This document shows positions 37,009 through 49,921 of a stretch of DNA of 64,000 nt, in pieces. Made by a program: the position numbers and the translations under genes. Position 1 is the first letter of the stretch, and every line of letters starts with the position of its first letter. Source of the DNA: Flabesymbios commensalis (lineage: Eukaryota; Annelida; Polychaeta; Terebellida; Flabelligeridae). The stretch is taken from contig OZ024911.1 of the NCBI GenBank assembly GCA_964017125.1, positions 35,729,160 to 35,793,159 of the forward strand, in the 5' to 3' direction. Below the pieces are notes generated by a model, which was given only the letters and a program-made list of their open reading frames with translations, was not told where the DNA came from and ran no database searches.

Positions 37009-38486
37009 ATTGGTATGTCGTTGTGTGACCTTGCACTGTAAATATGCCTGATGGCGATATTTTTGTTCTAAAGAATGGTATCCTGGATTGTGACAGTAAG
37101 TCAGATACGGTCCATTGTAATTTGAGATCAGTTAGCCGTGACAGCTACACTTTAGCTACCACTATGGAAATAAAATTCACCAGACCCAATAAAATTATGT
37201 TATCCCTGTACTAAACACACGTGATTCAATATCTAATCGTAAATATAATGGGTAATATTCCTGTAGTTATTAATAACTAGTTCTTTGAATGATTGCTGTA
37301 TCATGGTTTGTTTGCATGGGTTGTATTTGAAACTACTGTTGCTGCTGGTTACTGCTGTTGCTGCTGCTGATGGCAGCTGCTATGCGTAATTGTGCTTAGC
37401 GGTTAACACTTTCATTGCAGGGACCGTCTTTATACGTCAGAATCTGACGTCTGTATGTACATGTATATATATTCACACAAAAAAAAACACGTGTGATGCG
37501 ACATTTTAAATATATTATAGCCAAATCAAACAATATATTGCACTAAAGCTGTACATCTATTCGAATAATAATTAATTGAATGATAACCTCCAGGTATGAT
37601 TAAGCTAATGAGTGTTACGTTGGGAAATTAAAGGATACTACAGTATAACAATGAACATGTATAATTGAATAATCAACGTTTTTTTGGATAACATCGTCCA
37701 AATATGTTACTATATGTTAATGACATGTCTATCATCATAACCAGTTATTTTTTAATCACCAAGCGTTATCAATGCCACGTTATATTACAAATGAAAAACA
37801 GGATATGATGTATTTTCATATGCTATTATTATGTTTGGACCTTTTGGTCCAAATATATTATGTTTTGTATGGATCTCGGCACTTTTATTATTCTATGTCA
37901 AGGCCTATTTATCCTTGAGTTTTTAGCCAGTCGACTCCAAATCTTAATCACTATGTTGATTAACGTAGGTCCAATTATTTACATGTCTGGAGAAGCCAAT
38001 GAATGAATCTTGATTATTAAACGGGGACCTTTTGTCAGAGGCAACACGACCGAACCTTTAAGCACTTTCTACATTTAATCAATTAAAACATAGAGGCCTA
38101 TATTCAATAATGTTTCAATGTGGGGCCAGCGTCGCAGTGAGTTGGTTAGCATTGAACCAACATTTGGTGCTTGATATGAACAGTAGAACCTTTCAAATTC
38201 TACATTTTAACATTGAACTAGCAGTTATAATTGCATCAAACACGAAACGTCGACGCAATATGGTTTTAATGTATTGCCAGCGTCACAGACAGTGATACAG
38301 CATTAAACCAAGAAATATGTCAGAATCCAGAAATATGAAATTCCAATCAATAACCCAACAATTTTTAAAATAGTCGTCAAAAAATGTACAAAACGTAGTC
38401 CAAACATTATTGTTACTTGAAAAGTCACAATTACACTCTGGTTATTATTATTATAATCATATATATATATATATATATATATATTG
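37009..38486. other. Inner left part of large element, noncoding
   Basis: 37025-37150 continues the arm (matching 7985-8105). 37400-37460 is a fragment of the CAGTGTGG MITE. 38110-38310 has two diverged copies of the 'ggccagcgtcgcag' repeat. 38457-38484 is a TA dinucleotide run. No gene was recognised. Confidence 0.5.
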
Positions 38487-39085
38487 GTCATTTGGATTTC
38501 TGTCATAGACTGGTATATCCCAATCAACAACACATTGTTCGCTAAACAGCAGCCTAGGTGTAGGTCATTGACACGTTTGGCACCTTGCTGTCTGCCTTTG
38601 CCTGATACTCCATTACGGAGGCTTGATTTTTTAACATTGTTGTTACCCCATGTCTGATATTCTGTTAGGAGGACTGCAAAGAAAACAATTTAAACAATTT
38701 AAACAAACGTTGGTACTGTTGAAGAATGGAAGTTTCAACATTGTCAATGTTTGTCCATGCTGTCATTTGACATGTCAACAATCCCATGTCCCCCATTCCC
38801 TTTTGTCTGTGATGACTCACCACTATTATTAGGTCCCCCACCCCTTGGTATGACTCATCGAGCTCCCCACTTTCGTCATGAACATGTTGAAACTTGTTTG
38901 TGCTTTGTCAACAATAAAAAGGACTCCAAACACTTCACACTGATTGGTGCGTTTGTGTATTGCACAATCAAAAAAATGACTCAGCACTCTCCTCCACCAC
39001 CCTAGGGTCCCCCTCCCCTTGTGATTACTCATCACAGACCACTATCCATGAAAAAAACATGTTGAAACTTGTTTGCGAATCATGA
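38487..39085 (+). repeat. Conserved noncoding block, copy 2 (first)
   Basis: Very similar to 9688-10270: 'ttggtcatttggatttctgt' start, 'cagcctaggtgtaggtcatt', TGACTCA words and an 'aacatgttgaaacttgtttg' end. It immediately precedes the ORF at 39142. A shorter relative at 39620-39920 precedes the ORF at 39915, so the block may be a promoter module. Confidence 0.65.
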
Positions 39086-39141
39086 GCTAGGTGGTATAAG
39101 ACAGGATGATTCTTGATAATATATATAAATAGGACACCACC

Positions 39142-39462
39142 ATGGATCTATCATATGAACTCTCTGATAGTGTGAAAGTGACAATACGTAAAAAAGACCA
39201 GTACTGTTATGTTGAATCATCATCAGAAACCAACAGATACTTTATGTCATCAGTTGTGTGGCTGAAAACTGATTGGGTATCTAAACTAGATCATTGTCTG
39301 GATACTAACATGTGTGTGAGATATAGAAAATTTGCTGTTCGTAAACCAAATGGACAGATTATATTCCTAAACAAGCATATTTTGCAATTATGCTTTGCAA
39401 TATCTACTATGGAGTGGTATAAGCTACAGGATTTGTATGCTTCAATCAGCCATGTTTTATAG
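39142..39462 (+). CDS. Orphan 106-codon ORF, faintly PC4-like
   Basis: Begins MDLSYELSDSVKVTIRKKDQ after 'ccaccatgg', a good Kozak context. The C-terminal half (VRYRKFAVRKPNGQIIFLNK, then AISTMEWYKLQDLYASI) has the strand-plus-helix feel of the PC4/p15 single-stranded DNA-binding fold (motif ISL...qW..L), but the match is weak. PC4-like proteins occur in animals and in several DNA viruses. It lies in the large element after a conserved noncoding block. Not recognised with confidence; it may encode an unknown element-specific protein. Confidence 0.4.
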   Translation: MDLSYELSDSVKVTIRKKDQYCYVESSSETNRYFMSSVVWLKTDWVSKLDHCLDTNMCVRYRKFAVRKPNGQIIFLNKHILQLCFAISTMEWYKLQDLYASISHVL

Positions 39463-39477
39463 ACTTGGTTGACTGTC

Positions 39478-39605
39478 AGTTCATGTAGTAGGGGAGAGTG
39501 GGGTGTAAGAAACATCTTAGCAGCAATAGTAAGAATAATATTTATAAAACACAGCAAAAATTTAGTATTGTAACCTATTGTATTGCATGATTCATGGTTT
39601 ACCCA
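39478..39605 (+). repeat. Inner inverted repeat, left member
   Basis: 'gtaggggagagtggggtgta' through 'gtaacctattgtatt' is present inverted at about 45445-45570, so an internal inverted repeat pair flanks the Bcl-2-like gene and CA-rich array. Confidence 0.8.
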
Positions 39606-39914
39606 ACCCCTTCGATCACCACACATCCCTTAGTCAGTTGGTGTCTGTCATAGACTGGTATCCCCCTCAACAACACATTGTTCACTAAACAACAGCCTAG
39701 GTGTAGGTCATTGCCACGCTTAGCACCTTACTGTTTTAACATTGTTGCTGCCCTTTGCCTGATACTCCATTACGGATGCCTGATTTTTTAACATTGTTGT
39801 TGCCCTTTGTGTGCTAATCCATTACGGAGGACAGCAAAGAAAACAATTTTAAAAATTTAAACAAATGTTGGTAGGCCTACTGTTGACGACTGGGTGTTTT
39901 AACATTGTCTATGT

Positions 39915-40139
39915 TTGTCCATGATGACATATAGCATGTCACTCCACAAGATAAAACAGCTCTCAACTGTGGTGAAGGAAAAGCAGGATAAATGGGCTGT
40001 CTCTTCGTTTGGCTTGTTGGCAGTGTGTGCTTTTATTACACAGCCTGGTTTATTGGCACCAGCACCAACAGGATGTCAATCTGTGATGGCTAGGCACTTT
40101 ATAGAGAAACCTCTGACCAAATGTGTATTATACATTTGA
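39915..40139 (+). CDS. Orphan ORF in large element
   Basis: Open frame of 74 codons; a likely start is the third Met (MSLHKIKQLSTVVKEKQDKW). It contains a moderately hydrophobic stretch SSFGLLAVCAFITQPGLLAP. No family recognised. It follows the second conserved noncoding block. It may be a small gene of the element or chance. Confidence 0.25.
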   Translation: MSMMTYSMSLHKIKQLSTVVKEKQDKWAVSSFGLLAVCAFITQPGLLAPAPTGCQSVMARHFIEKPLTKCVLYI

Positions 40140-41260
40140 GTCATGTAATGTGATGTATGCGTACATGCTAAAGTAAATGATATGTGGTTATACATTACAT
40201 TCCGCTAATATACAGTATGTGTACGTATCTACCAATGGATTCACATATTCACAAATCCTATTATTTTAAACACACTTGCAAACATAACAACACAAAATGA
40301 CTAAGTAATACACGTACTGTGTTGTATTCCATCAACTTAAAGTAATTATACAATACATTTAGCAAACATGTGACTATTATATGCCATGTGCATGTATATA
40401 TCAACATATACAATACTTATTTTATGTAAACTTTCTATTTTAAACATACTTTATTCCTATATTCACCAAACAATTCATAAATATTGAAGTTATACCAAAA
40501 CGTATCACAGTTTTTAAAGATATCAACACAATTCACAACTTATGATGTTATGCCAAAACATATCACATTTGATCACACATAGCACGCATTTCATTAGCAC
40601 ATATGTCCTAGTAATACAGTCAATGTATTATATTTACGCGTCTTAAAGTAAATTATATGTAGTTATACATTACCTTTAGCATACATACACCTATTATCCA
40701 ACACATACATGTGTCTATCATTTTATACAACACGTAGTGTTGCAATTAATATTATATTAAACACATGTACACACATATTACAACACATATGCATAAGTAA
40801 TACAGGACATGCAAAGTATATTCACATCTTAAACCACTTTTGGCATACCATCTATTATTATACAGCATGTGTACGTATCTGACAATGTATTCACTACTTA
40901 TTTTTACTAATACCACTAACTTAAACACAATTGTACACAAATAACATCACTTATATCATTAATCATTCAACCAACCACTCACATTGATGCTTACATCATC
41001 ATGACACTATGAGTGTCATGACATCCATTAATCATTCAACCAACCATTGACACCCATGATACTAATTATTTTTTCAAATCATCATGACACTCATTAATCA
41101 TTCAACCAACCAATCACATCAATGCTCATGGCATCATGATGCTAAATATTTAAATTACCATGACTCCCATTAATTAATCATTTGAGCATGAGTCATCATC
41201 ACAATGACACTAAACATCAATTATGTTGACATTACAAACGTGTCTGGTCTTGTCTAAATC
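40140..41260. repeat. Diverged tandem repeats, noncoding
   Basis: From 40140 to 40930 a unit with 'cttaaagtaa.ttatatg..gttatacatta' and 'cagtatgtgtacgtatct' recurs about four times. From 40960 to 41200 a unit of about 60-70 bp ('cattaatcattcaaccaacc') recurs three to four times. No genes. Confidence 0.6.
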
Positions 41261-41378
41261 CAGATTGGTTTTAAGCATGTCACCTTATAGGACACCTTCA
41301 GCATCATAGTGAAATTTTAAAATTGTATATCATCACTTCACATTGTAAGTATAACAGTTATTACAGTTATGGCTCTTG

Positions 41379-42872
41379 TTAACCTCTTGAGTGCCACTAT
41401 GACGACTTAAGGTTAAGTCGTCATACGTTTGTCGCTCCCCAGTGCCTCAATGACGACTTAAGTCATCATTTGTCAGGTATTTACCAATAGCCCCCCTGGC
41501 ACGAGTACGCCCCCTAATTCATTTGTGTCTGCCTCAGAGTAGAGGGTGGAGAATTCCGTGTTCAGCGTCACATGATCACTGCATTGATCACATGATCGCA
41601 CAGCGATCACGTGACACACTTTTTCTTATTTTCACGATTCAAGGTCATCTAGAGGTCAACACCAATATGGTTGCCGTCGCGGCCATCTTGAATGTTTAAC
41701 TTTTCACAGGATAACCCTAGAATCTTGTGTAATACCTCATTTTTGACTTATTTGAATACACTGAATTTATTGGAATGGTTATTTTTACGTTTCAATGTAA
41801 TATGAAGGTCCAAAACAATATGGCCACAAATAACCAGAAAATACATGGAAACTGTGAAAAGTGTTTTTATTCAATAATGTATCAGCTTTGCCCTTGAATA
41901 TGACCTTATCCTGACTGGAGTAGAACCCCAGTAAAGGGCAACCCCAACCCATGACACCTTTAGTATCCAGGAGTGAATGCCTCAGGTGTTTTGTGACTTG
42001 AAGCCCATGTTCTTTAAGACCCTCATTTGACCTCATTTTGCACTGATGTTAGCGGTGGTACAGGGGGTGATATAAGAGGGGAAGGGTGATATAAGAGTGG
42101 GGTATTACCCCTCCAAGCTACATATAATCACTGCCCCCCCCCCGCCCACTAGAATGCGTGTTGGAAGGCTTCCCAGCAACATTATGTCAACTGTAGCCTT
42201 GTGGATCAATTCCCTGCAACAAAAACATATGGACACTGTAAAACATGTTGTTATTCAATATTTTAGCTGGTTTGACCTTAAAATGTCCTTTATATGACCT
42301 TGACCTGACCCTGGAGTAAAACCCCAGTAAAGGGCAACCCCAACCCATGTCACCTTTAGTACCTAGTTGTGGGTGCCTCGTGTGTTTTGTGACTTCAAGC
42401 CCATGTTCCAAAATACTCAAATTGACCATTATCTTGCATTGATTTTAGTGTTGGTAGAGGGTGTGATATAAGAGGGGACGGGTGATATAAGAGTGGGGTA
42501 TTACCCCTCCAAGCTGATAGTCACTGTACCCCCCCCCCCATAATGCGTGTTGGAAGGCTTCCCAGCCACAATATGTCAACTGCAGCTCTGTGGAACACTT
42601 TCTTGCAACAAAAAAATGGAAAAAAAAAGTTTTTTATTTAATATTTTTGCTCGTTTGACCTTCAAATGCCCTTGACATGACCTTGACCTGACCTTGGGGT
42701 AGTACCCCTGTAAAGTCTTACCCCAAGCCAAGTCAGTTTGTAGCCAGTTGTGGGCCCATTACCTGTAGGCAAATATATTTCACATGGAAGATTGTTGCCC
42801 TAAAACTCCCTGTATTAGCCTTATGTTGCGTGGCACAGGGTAGCACAATAGGCCTGGCACTCAAGAGGTTGA
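41379..42872. mobile_element. 1.49 kb TTAA-type element inserted in Bcl-2-like gene, copy 2
   Basis: Ends TTAA-CCTCTTGAGTGCCA and TGGCACTCAAGAGG-TTGA. Copy 1 is an empty site: 'ggctcttgTTAAgggaaata' at 10413-10432 equals the two flanks joined. The interior has about three repeats of about 400 bp with 'gatataagaggggacgggtg' and 'gaccttgacctgacc', related to the interior of 47400-49921. TTAA specificity suggests piggyBac-like mobilisation; there is no transposase. Confidence 0.85.
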
Positions 42873-42907
42873 GGAAAATAAAATACTCATTCGTCCATAC
42901 CAATATA

Positions 42908-43237
42908 CTGTATAATACTGTACAAAAATCGATGGTTAGATACAGCAACTTACTCAGGCAGATATGTAGGGAAAAGTTTGATGACGTTGATATATCTGTA
43001 TTAAGTACAATTGCTGATGATCTATTTCGGGATAAAACTTGTAACTGGGGACGTATTCATTCACTATTTACGTTCTGTGGTACCCTAGCCAAACAATCTG
43101 CATCGAACAACATGTATAAAACTATTGATGGCATTGCCTTATTCCTTGACTCATATATAGCAGATAATTTGACTGAATGGATTTATAAACAAGGAGGATG
43201 GGTTCAGTATTCTTTGATGAATTTATTATTTTTATGA
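42908..43237 (+). CDS. Bcl-2-family gene, copy 2 (5' part displaced by insertion)
   Basis: The core from MVRYSNLLRQICREKFDDVD to WIYKQGGW aligns without gaps to copy 1 with 13 differences in 90 residues (about 86% identity). It keeps BH1 (DKTCNWGRIHSLFTFCG, closer to the NWGR consensus than copy 1) and BH2 (WIYKQGGW). A BH3-like LLRQICREKFDD is visible but lacks the usual Gly-Asp. The original start region lies beyond the TTAA element at 41379-42872, so the gene is interrupted. The donor-like position after GGW and an acceptor-like TTTTTTCCAG near 43304 are also present. Confidence 0.75.
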   Translation: MYNTVQKSMVRYSNLLRQICREKFDDVDISVLSTIADDLFRDKTCNWGRIHSLFTFCGTLAKQSASNNMYKTIDGIALFLDSYIADNLTEWIYKQGGWVQYSLMNLLFL

Positions 43238-43619
43238 TTTATGAATTATATGCAAACAGGCCAATAATTCTTGAAATTATAATAATATGTTTATTTTTTT
43301 CCAGTAAAACTTTGACATAACTTTCGATTGCAACTAGCAGGTACATACACAGTATGTGTTTTCTGAGTGAAGATTACAAAAATCAGCTCTGTGAATTGCT
43401 ATGTCAATCCTGTTACCCTTCAACTATCTGATATATAATGTAGAATATAATCTAAGGATGCTCATTAGATGGTATTGTACCAATAATTATATTAACAATA
43501 AAAGCTTATGTAATACAACGTGTCCCATTTCTTCATTTGTAATATAAAACACTTGTATGACAGTGTTGACACATCGTGATTAAAATATAACTAGATTGGG
43601 TGTTGGATATTCTTATTAC

Positions 43620-45135
43620 CATATTATATCACACATTGCAACACACACATCACACTGCATACACACCACCACACACAATACATATCTCGTCACATACAAC
43701 ACTTCACATACACATCACAATACATAAACTACATACACATGGACATTGAATCACATACACACCATGCACAGTAAAAACCATACTGCATACATCACATCAC
43801 ACACATAACACACTACATACCACACACATTGCATCACACACATTACACTACATACAACACACTACACACAACACTTCACATGCAACACATCACACACATT
43901 ACACCACACACATCATACTATGCACAGCACACACCACAACACACTATACACATCTCATCACATACATCACAACAGATACACATCACAATACACACATCAC
44001 TCCACACACCACACACAACCCATTACATGCAGCACACCACACACATTGCACCACACAGCATGAACACACCCCTAAGCACATCATACTACACACATCATAC
44101 TACACACACCATGCTACATACACTACATCACATACATCATAGCACTACACACATCTTACGGCACACATCACACACAACCCACCACACATACATCACACTA
44201 CATACACTATATATATACACACACACATGCACATCATACTACACACAACGCATAATATACATACACATGCACATCGAAACACAACACCATACACAACACC
44301 ATGCACAACACACATCATACACTACATAAACTACACCATACACACATAACACTACACACATCATACTGTGCACAGCACACACCACAACACACTACACACA
44401 ACACTTCACATACAACACATCACACACATTGCAACACACACATCACACTGCATACACAACACCACACATTATACACATCTCATCACATACATCACAACAC
44501 ATACGCATCACAATACACACAGCACACCACACACCACACACAACTCATTACATTCAGCACATATTGCACTTCACAATACATACCACACAGCATAAACACA
44601 GAACTACACACACCATACTACACACATCACTACACACATCACACACATGTACATCATACGGCACATACAACCCATCAACCTACACACATCGGACTACATA
44701 CATCATACACAACACATCACATACATAACACCACACACATTACACTACATACATCATACAACACTCTACATACCACACACAACCCATCACATACATTGTA
44801 ACACATACAGCACACCACATTGCGCCAAATACACAACACAACACACAGCATACTACATACATCAATCGACACACATCACACTACACACATCACACACTAC
44901 ACACAACACACAACACATGATCTACCACACACATTCCATTACAAACAACACATCACACACATTGCACGTCACACTACACACCACACAGCATAAACACAGC
45001 ACTATGCACATCATAATACATACATCATACCTCACGCATCACAATACGCACATTACATACTACAAACATATTATCACAAACAACATACTGCACACATTGC
45101 AACACACACTTCTCACTAAACATACCATACATACA
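43620..45135. repeat. CA-rich minisatellite, copy 2
   Basis: About 1.5 kb of ACACATCACACTACACACA-like units, same type and position relative to the Bcl-2-like gene as 11220-12245. All His/Thr/Tyr-rich reading frames in it are low-complexity artefacts. Confidence 0.95.
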
Positions 45136-45831
45136 TGGTGAAGTTATACTGAAGTGTTTCACAGTGTTAATATTACTCTGACGGCATCAAACATAATGTT
45201 GATGAACTTCACAAAATATAATCACATAGAATAAAAATATTACAGAAATAAAAAGTACAAAAATAAAAACTACAAAAATTAAAATTACAAAAATAAAACT
45301 TGTAAAAATGAAAACTCACAAAATAAAATTTGCAATAAATAAAAACTTACAAAATAAAAGTTGCAAAATAAAATTTAAAAAAACTTACAAAATAAAATTT
45401 GCAATAAATGAAAACACCAACCAACTGACCAAGGGATGTGTGGTGATTGAATCATGTAATACAATAGGTTACAATACAAATTTTTTGCTGTGTTTTATAA
45501 CTATTATTCTTACTATTGCTGCTAAGATGTTTCTTACACCCCACTCTCCCCTACTATATGAACCGAACACCACCGTCATAGTAAGTGCAGCATTTTGAGA
45601 AAATGTCAAAAAAAAATTGTGCTTTAATCTCCTCAAAATCACTTCTTCCGTCATATAAATCATATATGTCTAGTGAAATAATTGTATTCTCATTCAATGT
45701 AATGATAAATCTCTTAATTTGTGATAAGGCACATCTATGTACACTGATCTCACACTATGAACCACATCAGTACAGAGAGATATAGTCTACATGACACTGA
45801 CAGCTTTCAGTCATGATAACACATTTAAAAA
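45136..45831. other. A-rich tandem tract and inner inverted repeat
   Basis: 45230-45415 is a run of AAAATTACAAAAAT-like and AAAACTTACAAAAT units. 45445-45570 is the inverted partner of 39478-39605. No coding region is supported. Confidence 0.6.
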
Positions 45832-47399
45832 ATTATATTCCACCCCAAAATATTGCTAAGATTTTCAATTAATGGTCATAATCGGGTTAATCAGATGTTT
45901 AAATATGTGTGCATTTGATAGGGATATCTTCAGGCTTCTTTGGCTTCACCACCTTAGGGTTTTTTGCTGGGAAAGATGCTGTTGTGTTGTCTTATAGGCG
46001 GATGGTTTATACTTTGCTGAAATTCGTGAGAGAAAAATAAATCTTTCACAAATGCTGGTCATATTGTAAAATGTATTTATATGAATGATTGGCCCTGTGT
46101 TGCTTACTACATGAACCAAGCACTGCCGTCATAGTAATCCAGCCTGCTCTGTGTTCTATACTGTCCTTCACTCAATCACCAGATGGGGTTACTGTATGCA
46201 GGCCTATGTATTGTTTAAAAGCTCTACAAAGTCAGTATTTTTAGTGTTTTTTACGAACACCCCTGGGATGCAAGCAAGCATATATGTAAAAATAATATCT
46301 AAATCATATCTAAATAACATATAATTAATATATAAATAATGTAAAAATAATATATAAATAATATCTAAATAATATATAAATAATAACATCTCATGCTTTG
46401 TAAATCACGCACTTACTCCTGCTGAGAATCGACATTATACAGATATATAGGCATATGCTTGTTAATATTTCGAACCATCCATACAAAATAAACTAATTGT
46501 TGTGATGACATGACGCCCATTCATCATCTGAGGATGAGACATCATTCTGACGCTCATCAATCATGTACATTGATGCTCCCAGTGTCAAAACATGACACCC
46601 ATTTATCACCCATGGAGAGGGGGCAATGGTGAGTCATCATTTTCTGGGGGAGGGGGACCTCAAACATGATGCTCATTTATCACCCTGGAATGAGTCATCA
46701 TCCTGATGACACTAAATTTAAGTATTCAAAGACACTCAATAATATTTTGAACCATCCAATCAAATGTGTGCATACTGGAGGAATAAACGATTCTATAAAT
46801 ATATCCTTGGTTATTGCATAAGATAATATTGATATATTGATATATCGATATATTGATATATTGATATATTGATATATCGATATATTGATATATTGATATA
46901 TTGATATAATGAAATTGATATATTGCTATTGATATATTGATTGATGTTTGTTTATTATTGAAAATAAAGTTAATTTCATATAATATGACAATGATGCTCA
47001 TTAATCATACACAGTGATGTTCCCACCTATTATGGCTAACCAATCTATCACATAATAACCATGATCAATTCCCAGCCCCAGTGTTCTTACCAGTCTATGC
47101 TGACGTCATCCATAAGTGGAGGGGAGAGGGGGCAGTGGTGAGTCATCCTTTTCTGGGGGACGGGACCCAAGGATGTCAACATAAACAGCTTGGACTTGTC
47201 CAAACGCGTCTGGGTCTCAATGTTGTGGCAGCGTGAACCAAAGACAAGTATCTCTGGTTCTTGATAGGTTTTAATATAAAAAACATTATAGCTTAGCCAA
47301 AAACAAGTATCTGTGACTAAAGCTTTCGACATGTTTTAATATCAAAAGACATATAGCTAAATCAAAAACAAGTATATCTGGCTAACTTTCTTGACAGGT

Positions 47400-49921
47400 T
47401 TAACCTTCTGGCCGCTGGCTCGGCAGGCTGTGTGGGTCATCACTGCTGACCAAGTTTACCCTTTCATCACCATATTTTTCTAAATAAGGTTTGTTAACAT
47501 CAGGCCAGCCATAGATAAATAGTATTCTAATTTGGAATAAAAAGTGCAATAACAAATATATTACAGGCCTATGTATGATTATCTGCTTTTATTGGTCATT
47601 TGTCTGTGTTTATCTGATAACCATGGCAACCAAATTCAATAAAAAACAGGTTCAAATCAGCTTAAAATGGGTGAAAATAGCTTTTTGGAGAGCTTTGCTC
47701 AAATTCCGTTCATTCGAGATGTCTATGGTGGTTTAAACTCACCAAGACCCCAGAATGGAGCTATACCACAACACCCCGAGAGGTTACAGGGGGTCATATA
47801 AGGGCTTGAGAGTAATACCCCATCAAATTACCCTTACGTAACCTCTGTCTTGTATGTCAGGAATGGACCAAATAACAAAACAATTGTCATGTTTGGACCA
47901 ATGGCTAGTACTTCAAATACATTTGATGAATCCCAGCCCAAGTAGGCCCCTACACATGGTGACATGGGTTGGGGCTGGGCTTCACAGGGGGTTATTACCC
48001 CAAAGTCATGACAAGGTCATCTCAATGTCACTGGAGGTAAAATCAGCTCCAAATATGTGAAAATAGCCTATTTTTGTGTTGCTTCAATTCAGCTCACTTG
48101 AGATGTCTATGGTGGTTGAGACTCACCTGGACCCCATCAAATCACCCTTATGTCACCCCTTTCTCATATGGCAGAAATAGACCAAATAACTCAACGATTG
48201 TCATGTTTGGACCAATGGCCAGTAGGCCTACTTCAAATACATTGGATGAATCCCAAACCTAAGTACACATGGTGACATGGTTTGGGGTTGGGCTTGACAA
48301 GGGTGGTACCCCAAGTTCACAACAAGGTCATCTCAAGGTCACAGGAAGGTCTAATCAGATTCAAATAGGTGAAAATAGCCTATTTTTGTTGGTTTTGCTT
48401 CAATTCAACTCATTTGAGATGCCAATGGTGGTTGAAACTCACATAGACCACAGCATGGAAATATACCAAAAGACCCCATGAGGTTACAGGGTTAATATAA
48501 GGGCTGGAGGGGCAATACCCCATCAAACCACCCTTATGTCACCACTTTCTCATATGGCAGAAATGGGCCATATAATTCAACGATTGTCATGTTTAGACCA
48601 ATGACCAGTACTTCAAATACATTATGAAGAATCCCAGCCCAAGTACACATGGTCACAAGGTCACAGAAAGGTCAAATCAGCTTAAAATAGCTGAAAATTG
48701 CCTTTTTTGTTGAGTTTGCATCAATTCAGCTCATTTCAATCACAAAACTAATGACACCAGCGGATTCCCCATACCCGCAAACCTAGGTGTAGAGCCATTA
48801 ATTGTTATTATATGATTACAAGGTACTGAAATATGGCATATTTTAATTTTCTAGTGGCTGACATGACCTATCACATTGACCCATGGTGTGACCTTGACCT
48901 TAAACACACAAAAATAATGGAACCAATGCGACCCGTACCCGAAAAACGTAGGTGTAGAGCCATAACTTGGTTTTATATCAGGACAAGTCACTGAGATATG
49001 GCATATTTTCACTTGCTGGTGGGTGATAATGACCTATGACATTGATCCAGGGTGTGACCTTGACCTTGAATGACAAAAATAATGCCACCAACGCATTCCC
49101 CGTACCCGAAAACCTATGTGTAGAGCCATTATTTTTTTTAATATGATGACTGGTTACTGAGATATGGCGCATTTTCACTTTCTGCACTGTTCTTGTGGCG
49201 GCCATTTTGAAAATGAAAATTAGATCCAATTGTAGGCAACACATATTTAAAACCATTTTTTGGTAAAACTATGGACCCATATAAACTAATTTTTGATAAA
49301 ATCTTCTTTCTAAAATTGTGTATAGGTTGAGTGCTTTTTTGGGTTAACCCTTTGAGTCACAACCAAATAGTGAAGAACAAGTCAATAGGCTTTTCATTCT
49401 ATGACGTCGCACACATGTATAAAGAGCGCGCACTTGTGACGTCATTAATTATCTTTTATTGTCTAACCCAAAAAAATGAAATGTGGCATAAATACGCTGC
49501 CTTAGGCTTCCATACATGCATTTGGTATTTTGCAAAGAGTAGGATATGCTAACATCATATTTTGCATATGTTTTTGCCAAAATAATGATGTGACTCAAAG
49601 GGTTAAAACAAGGGAAATATTATATTTTCTTCGGTTAAAATAACCACAGTATTGTTGGTAAATAAAAATTTGTTGTCAGCGTGCACCTGTTATTTGTTCT
49701 AAAATGCCCGCTAGGAAAAAACTAGACACACAAGGAACACTAAACACGATCCTCAATTATTCCTACTACGTATGACGAGTATAATACTTCTAGTTTTAAT
49801 ATAATTAGTTTTTCATTGCGACAATACCCATTCTTGTTTTGCTAGTTTTTTCACACGTATATGTACGTGTTTAGCAACGTCGTTAAACGTATCTTTACGT
49901 GTTTAGCAGTCTAAAGGTTAA
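47400..49921. mobile_element. 2.5 kb TTAA-type element inserted in right arm
   Basis: TTAA at 47400-47403 and 49918-49921 with ends CCTTCTGGCC / CCTTTAGACTG. Joining the flanks restores the tandem unit of the arm ('gacaggttTTAATATCaaaa'), which proves insertion. The interior has three repeats of about 350 bp (47640-48740, 'accaataactcaacgattgt'-like) and three of about 130 bp (48780-49180, 'acctaggtgtagagccatta'-like). A MITE at 49344-49606 is nested in it. No transposase. Confidence 0.85.
49344..49606. mobile_element. 263 bp TTAA MITE nested in TTAA element
   Basis: TTAA at 49344 and 49603 with perfect terminal inverted repeats CCCTTTGAGTCAC. The interior is noncoding, with 'tgacgtcgcacacatgtata' and 'cgcacttgtgacgtcatt'. 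Piggybac-like mobilisation is inferred from the TTAA and CCC ends. Confidence 0.9.
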
